Assembly: GCF_002483315.1 (NCBI RefSeq)
Contig: NZ_DLHR01000006.1
Location: 170,308-234,307 of the forward strand
Direction of reading: 5' to 3'
DNA from: Flavobacterium sp. UBA7663
GTDB lineage: Bacteria > Bacteroidota > Bacteroidia > Flavobacteriales > Flavobacteriaceae
DNA length: 64,000 bases
Below the pieces are notes generated by a model. It saw only the letters and a program-made list of their open reading frames with translations, ran no database searches and had not been told where the DNA came from. The position numbers were made by a program, and so were the translations under genes. Position 1 is the stretch's first letter. Each line of letters begins with the position of its first letter. Shown here piece by piece: positions 50,707 to 59,827 of this stretch.

Positions 50707-52170
50707 CTATTTCAGTGCATTTAAAATTTCATCATACAACGCTTGTCCTTCAGAAGGCTTTTTTGTTGCTGGTAAAACCAATTCTCCTTTGGCATTAAAC
50801 AATAAATATCTAGGAATATAAACACCATTTGGTTCGTTCAAAAGTTTCTGAAGGGAATCTTGTATTTTATCTGAAGTAAAAATATGATTTCCTTCTAAAT
50901 AATTATTTTTAATATTTGGAATCCATTTAGTAATTTCCTTGTCTTTATCTATAGCTAAGTATAACATTTCGATATTATTTGTTTTCAAAAACGCAAATAG
51001 CTTTTGAGAATGAGAAAACTCTTGAAAACAAGGAGCACAATAAGATGCCCATAAATCTACAAAAACAGCTTTTCCATTAAAATTATCTTTTATAATAGAA
51101 GTTATATCAACACTATTAACTTGTTTATTGTATTCAAATTTTCCGTTTAGGAAATAACCAAAAGCAAAAGGTTTGTACTCTGAATTTTTTTTATTTTTTA
51201 AATATTTTTCTAAATAGGGCGTGTATCTACTATTTGGAAAGACTTTTTTAAATTGTTTAAAATCATTTTCATCTAATCTATCGTTACTAAATAAATGAGC
51301 AAATAATTTTTCTTGCAAATGTAATGGGATAAAATTATAGTAATCCCTAGCATTTTTATTCTTCCATAATCCTCTATCATTACGATTTTCGTCAAAGCCA
51401 CTTTCAGCCATAAATCTTGTAATTGATTGCGCATTATCAAAAAAAGCATACGTTGTGAAATTTTTAAATTTATCATCAAACGGATTAAATTCCGTCATTA
51501 AATTGTTTAATAAATCTAAAAATTCACTTTTAGATAATTTTGTCTTTGTAAACTCTTCTTCAATTCTAAAAACATCTTCAATGATACTTTTTGAATTATT
51601 AGCAAGTGTTATCTCAAGATATAGTTTTGAGATTTCATAAATATCTTTAGAGATTTCACCATTTTCTAAAAAAGCTTTCAATCTTTCAGATTCTAATTTA
51701 TATTCTTCGTTTATAAAGTTTAAAATATCAGCTCCTTTATTTGCATTAAAAATTATCGGTCTTAATTTTTGTGAAAATTTTTGATATTTATAGATAGAGT
51801 CTACATTTATTGCTAATGAAATAGAACTATTTCTACCTTCATAATGAATCTGATATTTATTATCTTGATTTTTAGAAACATTTAAAACAATCACTTCATT
51901 TGGCTCATATAATATATTGATTCCGGGATTCGCTTTGGAAAACACAAAATAAAGATAACCTGGATTGCTTGCTTCGAATTTTAATTCAGCTTTGTTATTT
52001 TTTGTGTAAATTGTATCAGAATAAGATAAAAAATAAGCCGCATTCTCATTTATTGATTTACTAACAACTATAGGAATAGAATCAGTAACATTTTGAAATT
52101 TTAACTGAATTGAAACATTTTGAGAATAAGAAATTTGAAGAAACAAAAATGTAAAAAAAAGATATTTCAT
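50707..52170 (-). CDS. TlpA-like periplasmic thioredoxin-fold protein
   Basis: 487 residues. Signal peptide (KYLFFTFLFLQISYSQ), about 320 residues of mixed beta/helical sequence with a DUF4369-like start, then a C-terminal thioredoxin fold (about 350-487): NGKAVFVDLWASYCAPCFQEF with the CAPC redox motif, and GVYIPRYLLFNAKGELV with the cis-Pro. Typical Bacteroidota TlpA/ResA-type reductant outside the cytosol. It lies 33 bp upstream of the esterase-like gene, suggesting an operon. Confidence 0.88.
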   Translation of the reverse strand: MKYLFFTFLFLQISYSQNVSIQLKFQNVTDSIPIVVSKSINENAAYFLSYSDTIYTKNNKAELKFEASNPGYLYFVFSKANPGINILYEPNEVIVLNVSKNQDNKYQIHYEGRNSSISLAINVDSIYKYQKFSQKLRPIIFNANKGADILNFINEEYKLESERLKAFLENGEISKDIYEISKLYLEITLANNSKSIIEDVFRIEEEFTKTKLSKSEFLDLLNNLMTEFNPFDDKFKNFTTYAFFDNAQSITRFMAESGFDENRNDRGLWKNKNARDYYNFIPLHLQEKLFAHLFSNDRLDENDFKQFKKVFPNSRYTPYLEKYLKNKKNSEYKPFAFGYFLNGKFEYNKQVNSVDITSIIKDNFNGKAVFVDLWASYCAPCFQEFSHSQKLFAFLKTNNIEMLYLAIDKDKEITKWIPNIKNNYLEGNHIFTSDKIQDSLQKLLNEPNGVYIPRYLLFNAKGELVLPATKKPSEGQALYDEILNALK

Positions 52171-52226
52171 TTTTATAAGATAAGTTATACAAATATTGAT
52201 TTGAGTATAACGAATTAATTATAATC

Positions 52227-52727
52227 TTATTGCATAATATTTACTTCCATCACATAATCATCCATTACATAACCGTTTCCAATATCAATTACTTCGTCTT
52301 TTACTTTTGTAAAGCCTAGTTTGGTGTAAAAATGTATGGCATTGTTGTATTTGTTAACGTTTAAGAAAATGGCTTTTTGGTTATTTTCAATGGCTTTTTC
52401 TTTTACGAGTTCAAAAAACTGTCTACCTAAACCTGTTCCTTGTGTTTCGGGTAAGACGTATATTTTATGTATTTTTGTTTTGTTGGGTTCGCTATTAATT
52501 TCATAGGAAACAAAACCTACGTACTTTTCATTTTCATCTTGTGCCAAATAAAAAACGTGTCCTTTAACTTCTATTTGTTCACGCAAAGCGGTTTCGTTAT
52601 AAAACTTATCAATCATGTAATCTAGCTGTGCTTTTGACAAGATTTCGCCATACGCTACGGGCCAAATTTTCTTGGTTAAGTCGATTACTATAGGAAGTTG
52701 TTCAATTTTTAATGCAGTCAATTTCAT
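52227..52727 (-). CDS. GNAT family N-acetyltransferase
   Basis: 166 residues. IHKIYVLPETQGTGLGRQFFELVKEKAIENN is the acetyl-CoA-binding loop (Q-x-x-G-x-G), followed by IFLNVNKYNNAIHFYTKLGFTKV. The substrate is unknown. A near -7 box (TATTTTAG on the minus strand, 52732-52739) ends 4 bases before the ATG, another possibly leaderless gene. Confidence 0.9.
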   Translation of the reverse strand: MKLTALKIEQLPIVIDLTKKIWPVAYGEILSKAQLDYMIDKFYNETALREQIEVKGHVFYLAQDENEKYVGFVSYEINSEPNKTKIHKIYVLPETQGTGLGRQFFELVKEKAIENNQKAIFLNVNKYNNAIHFYTKLGFTKVKDEVIDIGNGYVMDDYVMEVNIMQ

Positions 52728-52743
52728 GTTGCTAAAATAAAAA

Positions 52744-52781
52744 CAAAAAGGGCCAACCTCGAAAGATTGACCCTTTTTTAT
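52744..52781 (-). terminator. Terminator of the giant T9SS gene
   Basis: Stem AAAAAGGG/CCCTTTTT with an inner CAA/TTG pairing, between the giant gene and the GNAT gene. The T run follows on the minus strand. Confidence 0.8.
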
Positions 52782-52796
52782 TTAAAAAACTTAACT

Positions 52797-55700
52797 TTAT
52801 TTTTTAATTACTTTAATTTCAGTTTGGTTTCCACCTGCGTTCACTTTTACAATATACATTGCAGCAGCTAATTCAGACATGTTCACCTCAACCTCAGTTT
52901 GATTTGGTGTTACTTGTTTCACCAATCTTCCACTTAAGTCATACACGTTAATTGCAGTAATTTCTTCATTATATCTAATTGATAAAATGTCTACAACTGG
53001 ATTAGGATAAACAGTTAAAGCATTCATATCAAAAGAAGAAGATCCTAAAGTAGTAACATCAAAACAAGTACTTCTAGAAGTACATCCGTTTAATGTAACA
53101 TCTACAGCATAACTACCAATTGCAGTTGCTGTATATGATTGTGATGTAGCACCTGAAATAATTGTATATACAGGACCCGCAGCACAAGTATACCATTGGT
53201 AAGTTGCACCAGTTTCAGCGGCAGTTAATGTATCGTCTACACGAGTTATTGTCGTATCTGGTAATGCACTTACTGTAACACTTACAGTATTACTTGTAAA
53301 ACATCCTGTTGCTCCAATTGTTGCAGTAGCAGTATAAACCGTTGTGCTAGGAGTTGCAGACTGTACATAAACTGTTGTTGCATTTGTTCCTGTATATGGA
53401 ATTGTTGCTCCTGCATCAGTAAATAAATTAGTTACTGGAGACCAAGTAATGTTAGCTGTTTCTAATGTAGAAATTCTAAGGTTTGGTCTTGTTGTAGTAG
53501 CTGTAGGAGCTGTTACATTTGTACAAACAGTAGCATTATTATCTTGTGATAAATACAAGTTTAATCCAGTAGCCACAACTGTAGATTCAACAGAAATGTT
53601 ATTTGCACTAACACCTCCTCCATTGTTATTATTGAAACAAGTTTCAATTAATAAACTTGAAACACCATCCCATGTTAAAGGAGTAGAAAGAGTAAAATCG
53701 ATATTTCCTGCTCCAGTACTAGGAGTGTAATTAGTAGGTGCTAAAACAACGTTGGTTGCACCAGGAATAAATGCTGTTCCTAAAGTTGTATTAGAAACAA
53801 ATCCTGCATTAATTGTAAAGTTATTCAATGCTATAGGAGTTCCTGATAAGGCAATATACCCAATTGAATTGATACTTTGTCCAGCTGCTATACCTAAAGC
53901 AGTTAATTCAGCAGGTGTATAAAGTGCTTGCATTTTTGAACCACCAAACCAGCCTTTGAAAGGAGTTGATCCTGTATTAGTTGCAACACCTGAACCTAGT
54001 TTTCCTACTACTCCTAAAGTTCCGCCTGTAACAGCTAAACTTTGAATTGTATTAACACAAATAGTAGGTGCTACTGGAGTAATTGTTACGCCCGTTGGCA
54101 ATGGATTTACATTTACAGTAAATGTTGCGGTTGTAGAACATAAAGCTCCAGAAGTTTGAGTAGCTGTTAAAGTATAAGTTGTAGTAATTGTAGGATTGAA
54201 AGTCCAACCAATTGTTTCATCACCAGTAACCCCAGTTGCAGGAGACCATACAAAAGTATTATAATCTAATGCACCAGCAGTTAAAGTAACTGCACTAGAA
54301 GAATTTCCAGAACAGATTGTTGTAGTAGCTCCACTCAAGGTTAATGCTGGAGGTGAAGAAACAGTAGCAACAACAGGTACTCTTGTTGAAGTACAAGCCG
54401 CTTGACCACCAAAAATCACATTAAGTCTATTTACAGAAGTTGTACCTGTAGTAGTTGCGCCAGTATAACTATTTACCCACAATACTTTATTATCTGCTGT
54501 TGCAGTAAAATAAGTTTGCGAATTATTAATATTATCAGCACCATCATGAGTTACGTTTACAACGATATTAGACACTCCATCCCACATATAAGGAGTAGCA
54601 AATGTAATAGTTTGCCATCCGCTTGCAGTATGAGTATAAGTCGAAGGTCCATATACTGTTGTATAACCAGTTGTTGCTAAGAATGTATTATTAGCAAAGT
54701 TATTCCCTGCTGTTGTACCAATTCTAACAGTAAAGTTGGCGTTTGTTGCTGCATCACCTAATGAAGCAATATTATATGCCATTGAAGTAATATTACCTGC
54801 ACTTAATCCAGCAGCTGTTAATTCTGCAGCCGTATAAATTGTTTGACTCCAATAATTTGGCCATCTGTTACAAAATGCTGTTGGTTGAACTGTAGCACCT
54901 GTTAAAGTACCACCTGTACCGATGGTAACAAAACCTGGAGCAGCAGTTGTTGCAGCAGCATAATAAGTAGTAGTAGCACTAATTGAAGGAGTTGTAAATA
55001 AATTACCTGAAGCTAATGAAGCACCACCTGTTGCAGCTGCAAACCAATTAATAGTTGCACCAGCGCTTGGTGTAGCACTTAAATCAACTGTTCCTGTTCC
55101 ACATCTTGTAGCTGGCACAGTTGCAGTTACTTCATTTGCAAAAGTAATTTGAACTGGAACTGAAGCAGCAGTTGAAGGACCTGTTGCACAAGTAACTTCA
55201 CACATAAAATATGTAGATGCAGTTGGAGTAGTTGAATATGTTGGGTTTGTTGCCGCAGCAATTGGCGAATATGTCACTCCATCTGGAGATGAAAACCATT
55301 GATAAGAAACCCCTGAACCCGTTGTTAAATTTTGTAAACTTAAAGTAACCGAAGTTCCTAAACAAATTGCATTACTTGACGCAATTGTATTACCTGGAGT
55401 TGGAACTCCAACACAAGCGTTAGAATCTGCATAACTTAAGAAACCGGTGTAGTTTGCAGTTAGTACAGGTGTAGTTGATTGAGTTGAAACTCCTGCAACA
55501 GCAGTAGCAACCGATCCAAATGTACTAGTATACTCTCCACTAGCAGAAGGCGCTTGAACAGGAATACTTGTTGCTAAAATTCCAGCATCACCTACTCTAA
55601 CATTAATATCAGTAATTGTTCCTGACACTAATGGTAATTCCCATCTTCTGTTGGTTGCCATATTTGCAATCGCAGCATTTTGTGTTCCAGTATTAGAATC

Positions 55701-58700
55701 AAAAGTTTCTGCCTTCATTACAGTTGCAGCGGTAGTAGCTGGTGCAGCCCACACAGGAGCATAAGCTACTTTACCAACAGGGAATAACAAATAATTTGTA
55801 TTTGCATTAGCATTAGAAATAGTTCTTGCAAATGGACCTCTAACCATGCTAGTAGCACTTGGCGTACCTGCTAAAGTTCCTCCTGCAGTTGCAGTTCCTA
55901 ATGTTAATAAATTTGTATTTGTAGTATTAATAATACCAGATGTCATTGTTAATGTACCACTAACTGATAAAGGTATATTTAACGTTACACCTGTTGCATT
56001 AGTATTATTAACCGTCAATGACGTTAAGTTTGCTGTTGGAGCAGCAGCTAAGTTTCTATAAACTCCTGTACCTCCAATTGTTTGAGCATTTGTAGTTGCA
56101 GTTTCAGCACCATTTAAATAATTAGCTAAGCCTAATAATGTAGTTGAAGTAAAAGTACCATTATTAACAATGTTACCCGCTACATAAGACGTTGCAAAAA
56201 TTACTTCAGAACTTGGTGCAATTGTTACATTTCCACTGAAACCTAACGACCAAGCCGTTGTAACTTGTCTATTTGTACCACCTAAAGTGTTTACTTCTAA
56301 GTTACCAAATAAAATTCTATTAGATCCTACAAAAGTATTTAATCTAAAACCATTAGTAGCATTACCACCAGCATCTGTTGAAACACCATCACCTAATTTA
56401 AGCGTATGTGTATTAGGAACATTCACATGTGCAGTACTATTACTATAAGCTAATGTATTTGATGCAGTAGCATTCGCATGTGGATCCAAAATAGTTAAAG
56501 CACCACCTGTCCAGTTAATAAATTGTGAATTTAATTGTACGATTGCAACTCCAGAAGCTACTGAATTTGCAGCAACGCCACCTTCATTACCATCTACCAA
56601 AATATCACCACCACTTTGATTAAAAGTTGAAGCAGCATTATGTACCATATTACCATTAACTGCTAATAGACCTCCAGAAACGGTTAAAGTACCACTATTT
56701 GCTAAAGTATTATTATTTAATGTACAACCCACTGTTAAATCTCCTGCAGAAACTACTAAAGTTCCTCCAGTTGCAATAGTTACATTTCTTGCCACATTAC
56801 CAGATGTAGTAGATGTAACTGTATGACCATTTGCAATTACAGCTGAGTCTGCACATGTTGGCACTACTCCACCATTCCAAGTTGAAGTTGCATTCCAATC
56901 TCCTGATGCAATAGAAACGACAGGAACATCAGCTGCATTAACTCCAAGGTATAATCCTGTTGCTGAAGTTAAATCTGCTGTTGAAACTCCACTTCTTTGT
57001 CCGTAAGGTGCATTTGAAGTATTAACGTGAGTACCTGACAATGCCACGCTTTCTCCAGTAATTCTAGCACCAATTGCAGTTGTAAAGAAAGCATTTGGAG
57101 TAAACATTGTTACCCAGTTTGAAGTCGCAGCAGGTGTTGTACCATCTAATGTAACTACAAAATTACCATCCCATTGATTAGTAACCGTATAAGCACCATC
57201 AACAATACTTAAACCAGTAGTAGTCGTTGTAGCATTATTGTATGTTACAGCATATTTACCACCCGCAGTTGGAGTTGTTCTACCGATGTAGAAGATTCTT
57301 TGTTCACCTGTTGGAGAATAAAAAGGATATCTTCCAGCAGCACCTGTTGGAATCGTTGTTGGACCTGATGTAGTATACCCTGTCTGACCAGCTGTCCACC
57401 ATCTAGAGAATGTTCCATTCAAGAAACCTCCATTAGTAGCTGTAAATGTATTACCTGTATCTGCAGCAACTGCCGAACCAATTCCAAAAGTAATTTTATT
57501 ACCATTTAAATTAATTTTAGCATTAGCTATATTTAAATTATATGCAACACTCACACCATCAAAACCCCAATTAATATTAGGAATTGCTGTTGATGTATTA
57601 GTGAAAATTAAATTTCTTATTAAATTATTAGCAAACGTTCCAGAACCAGTAATTGACTGAACTGCACTACCGTTTAATGTTAAACTTCCAGCAGTTGTTG
57701 CTCCAATAGAAAGATCAATATTTCCATCGTTTACAATATTTCCTGAAACTACAATTGCTTTACCAGTTGTTCCATTGAATACAAGGAACTCTCCTCCAGC
57801 TTCAACAGTTAAATTTCCATTTACATTAAATGTTGTTGGTGTTGCACCAAACTCTAAAGAACCTTGAACTGTTAAGTTATTAATTGCTAAACCAGCTACA
57901 TCAATTGTTACTGTATGAGCTGCAACGGTTGCGCTATCAAATCCTGTTGGAACTGCATTTGCGTCCCAAGTAGCTGGATCAGACCAGTTACCATTAGCGA
58001 TAGAAATAAATACTCCTGGAGCATTTGTTGCTTGAGAACCTGAAATTTCTGTTGAAAAAACAGCCTCTGATATTGCTTGAACTTTATAATAATATAAGGT
58101 ACTTGGCGTTAAACCTGTTTGGATAGAATTATACGCACCACCAGTTGCTGCTACCGATGTTGACGCTACAATTGTAGTAACAACATTAGTAGTAAAAGTT
58201 GCATCTGTAGCTCTTGTTACTAAAAATGCAGATTCATTAGTTGAATCATCAACCCAGTTTACTGTAGTTCCCGCAGAAGAAATTCCCGAAAATGTTAAAG
58301 TTGTTGGTGCTGCAACTGCTAAAGTTGATGGTGTAAACACATAAGTTCTTCTTGAACCATCAGCACTTGAATTTAAATTTGCAATCGCAGCTACTGCGTA
58401 AGTATTATTTACAAAAGTAGTACCGTTAGTTGTAAGTGCATTTGTTGAAGAGGTTATTGAAGCAATTTTACCTGCTACAGCTCCTCCTGAAAAACCAACT
58501 ATTGGACCAGTAGTAAAAGTATTAGCAACAGACATTGCGCCATAAACAAATTCAATAACTCCTGAAGTTTCATAAATCCTAGCTTGATAGGTACCATTTG
58601 AAGTAGTTGATTCATAATCCATCTCCATATTTAACCACTCTATAACTAGAGTTCTGTTTGGGGCTGAACCAACTACTTTATAATGCACTTTACCAGTGGC

Positions 58701-59168
58701 ATGAGTTGCTTGATCACCACCAAAAGGCGCTACAAACATTGTTGTAGCCGAACCCACATTAGTAATGCCAGATGTACCTATTGCAGTATTCCCTAAAGCC
58801 ATAGCTCCATTTGAGTTGGCTGAGAAATTAGTTTGCACTGCCCCCATACCAATAAAGTTAAAACCTATTGCTTGAACTGTAGATGCTGAATCATCTAGAC
58901 CAGAAGCAAGCAATTGAGTTGTTCCTGTTGACATATCAACAGTATTTCCATTAGCATCGAGAGCCAATGAACCAGTTGTTGTTGTACTAAAGGCATAGTT
59001 TGTTACTGATTGTCCTTGTACAAAAACAAAAGAAAACAACATCAAAAACACAGTCATAAAGGATACCAAAGCTCCTTTTTTTCCCGTGAAGGATGTCGAT
59101 TCTTGTTTTTTTGAGTTTGCTGAGCCTTTTAAAAGACAGGTCTCAACCGAATCGTAATTGTTTATCAT
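52797..59168 (-). CDS. Giant T9SS type A cargo protein with FN3/Ig-like and G8-like repeats
   Basis: 2123 residues. A long N-terminal region and signal peptide end at FVFVQGQ/SVTNY (about 52). A fibronectin-III-like unit follows (VAAPTTLTFSGISSAGTTVNW). Two SGDW/NGNWSDPATW units (SIANGNWSDPATWDANAVP; SIASGDWNATSTWNGGVVP) resemble the starts of beta-helix repeats. Then come Ig/PKD-like units with YQWFSSPDGVTYSPIAAATN, two related 130-residue modules (YTAAELTAAGLSAG; YTPAELTALGIAAG, each with WDGVSN/WDGVSS), and the C-terminal type A sorting domain (LTVYPNPVVDILSI, INVYDLSGRLVKQ, YIVKVNAGGNQTEIKVIKK). Secreted through the Sec and T9SS machinery to the surface; probably adhesive. Confidence 0.93.
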   Translation of the reverse strand: MINNYDSVETCLLKGSANSKKQESTSFTGKKGALVSFMTVFLMLFSFVFVQGQSVTNYAFSTTTTGSLALDANGNTVDMSTGTTQLLASGLDDSASTVQAIGFNFIGMGAVQTNFSANSNGAMALGNTAIGTSGITNVGSATTMFVAPFGGDQATHATGKVHYKVVGSAPNRTLVIEWLNMEMDYESTTSNGTYQARIYETSGVIEFVYGAMSVANTFTTGPIVGFSGGAVAGKIASITSSTNALTTNGTTFVNNTYAVAAIANLNSSADGSRRTYVFTPSTLAVAAPTTLTFSGISSAGTTVNWVDDSTNESAFLVTRATDATFTTNVVTTIVASTSVAATGGAYNSIQTGLTPSTLYYYKVQAISEAVFSTEISGSQATNAPGVFISIANGNWSDPATWDANAVPTGFDSATVAAHTVTIDVAGLAINNLTVQGSLEFGATPTTFNVNGNLTVEAGGEFLVFNGTTGKAIVVSGNIVNDGNIDLSIGATTAGSLTLNGSAVQSITGSGTFANNLIRNLIFTNTSTAIPNINWGFDGVSVAYNLNIANAKINLNGNKITFGIGSAVAADTGNTFTATNGGFLNGTFSRWWTAGQTGYTTSGPTTIPTGAAGRYPFYSPTGEQRIFYIGRTTPTAGGKYAVTYNNATTTTTGLSIVDGAYTVTNQWDGNFVVTLDGTTPAATSNWVTMFTPNAFFTTAIGARITGESVALSGTHVNTSNAPYGQRSGVSTADLTSATGLYLGVNAADVPVVSIASGDWNATSTWNGGVVPTCADSAVIANGHTVTSTTSGNVARNVTIATGGTLVVSAGDLTVGCTLNNNTLANSGTLTVSGGLLAVNGNMVHNAASTFNQSGGDILVDGNEGGVAANSVASGVAIVQLNSQFINWTGGALTILDPHANATASNTLAYSNSTAHVNVPNTHTLKLGDGVSTDAGGNATNGFRLNTFVGSNRILFGNLEVNTLGGTNRQVTTAWSLGFSGNVTIAPSSEVIFATSYVAGNIVNNGTFTSTTLLGLANYLNGAETATTNAQTIGGTGVYRNLAAAPTANLTSLTVNNTNATGVTLNIPLSVSGTLTMTSGIINTTNTNLLTLGTATAGGTLAGTPSATSMVRGPFARTISNANANTNYLLFPVGKVAYAPVWAAPATTAATVMKAETFDSNTGTQNAAIANMATNRRWELPLVSGTITDINVRVGDAGILATSIPVQAPSASGEYTSTFGSVATAVAGVSTQSTTPVLTANYTGFLSYADSNACVGVPTPGNTIASSNAICLGTSVTLSLQNLTTGSGVSYQWFSSPDGVTYSPIAAATNPTYSTTPTASTYFMCEVTCATGPSTAASVPVQITFANEVTATVPATRCGTGTVDLSATPSAGATINWFAAATGGASLASGNLFTTPSISATTTYYAAATTAAPGFVTIGTGGTLTGATVQPTAFCNRWPNYWSQTIYTAAELTAAGLSAGNITSMAYNIASLGDAATNANFTVRIGTTAGNNFANNTFLATTGYTTVYGPSTYTHTASGWQTITFATPYMWDGVSNIVVNVTHDGADNINNSQTYFTATADNKVLWVNSYTGATTTGTTSVNRLNVIFGGQAACTSTRVPVVATVSSPPALTLSGATTTICSGNSSSAVTLTAGALDYNTFVWSPATGVTGDETIGWTFNPTITTTYTLTATQTSGALCSTTATFTVNVNPLPTGVTITPVAPTICVNTIQSLAVTGGTLGVVGKLGSGVATNTGSTPFKGWFGGSKMQALYTPAELTALGIAAGQSINSIGYIALSGTPIALNNFTINAGFVSNTTLGTAFIPGATNVVLAPTNYTPSTGAGNIDFTLSTPLTWDGVSSLLIETCFNNNNGGGVSANNISVESTVVATGLNLYLSQDNNATVCTNVTAPTATTTRPNLRISTLETANITWSPVTNLFTDAGATIPYTGTNATTVYVQSATPSTTVYTATATIGATGCFTSNTVSVTVSALPDTTITRVDDTLTAAETGATYQWYTCAAGPVYTIISGATSQSYTATAIGSYAVDVTLNGCTSRSTCFDVTTLGSSSFDMNALTVYPNPVVDILSIRYNEEITAINVYDLSGRLVKQVTPNQTEVEVNMSELAAAMYIVKVNAGGNQTEIKVIKK

Positions 59169-59294
59169 ATAGTTAATTTTTGTTAATTGTTGTAAACAGG
59201 TTTAACCCTATTTACAAAAAGCTATACAATTTCCAAAAAAAAACAACAACTAAGACAAATCACCGATGAAATGCGGTATTAGTCGATGAAATAC

Positions 59295-59337
59295 ATAAAT
59301 AATAATTCCTCAACCTTGTTGAGGAATTATTATTTAT
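59295..59337. terminator. Perfect 19-bp palindrome over the DUF3467 stop codon
   Basis: Arms 59295-59313 and 59319-59337 are perfectly complementary with a five-base loop. The DUF3467 stop codon (59334-59336) lies inside one arm. Probably a terminator, although no clean T run follows on the minus strand. Confidence 0.6.
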
Positions 59338-59642
59338 GCTTGCCCAGTTGGTCCAAAATTTAGAGGAATTGGAGGTTGCTCACTCTCTTCAATTTTTCCG
59401 TGTGCAGCTTCAAATCGATGAATATTTTCTCCTAATGCTTTTAACAAACGTTTGGCGTGTTGCGGTGTTAAAATAATCCTCGATTTTACTTTTGCTTTTG
59501 GCACTCCTGGCATAATCGTTACAAAATCGACTACAAATTCTGAATTGGAATGATTGATAATTGCTAAATTGGAATAGGTTCCTTCTGCTGTTTGTTCATC
59601 TAATTCGATGTTTATTTGCCCTTGTTGGTTGTTATTTTCCAT
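59334..59642 (-). CDS. DUF3467 family protein
   Basis: 102 residues. GQINIELDEQTAEGTYSNLAIINHSNSEFVVDFVTIMPG, AKVKSRIILTPQHAKRLLKAL and NIHRFEAAHGKI are the DUF3467 signature. A small cytosolic protein found next to RNA polymerase genes in many Bacteroidota; its role is unknown. Here it follows rpoC, separated by the rpoC terminator. Confidence 0.88.
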   Translation of the reverse strand: MENNNQQGQINIELDEQTAEGTYSNLAIINHSNSEFVVDFVTIMPGVPKAKVKSRIILTPQHAKRLLKALGENIHRFEAAHGKIEESEQPPIPLNFGPTGQA

Positions 59643-59773
59643 AGTTTTTAATTTTTAAACATGTGTAAGTCATATAAGTTTTTCTACTTTGGTTAGACTT
59701 ACGTTGTGTTATTAAGTTTATTTAAGTGGTATTCAATAATCTTATACAAGAATAAGTATAATTTCGATTAAAA

Positions 59774-59805
59774 AAAAACCTAACAGAAAAATCTGTTAGG
59801 TTTTT
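59774..59805 (-). terminator. Terminator of rpoC
   Basis: Perfect 13-bp stem (59774-59786 with 59793-59805), six-base loop, T run on the minus strand. 22 bases past the rpoC stop. Confidence 0.9.
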
Positions 59806-59827
59806 AGCATTTAAATAATCGTTGCTC

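Noticed and set aside
53449..56061. Plus-strand ORFs inside the giant T9SS gene
   Set aside because: They are antisense to Thr/Val-rich coding sequence and show only compositional bias.
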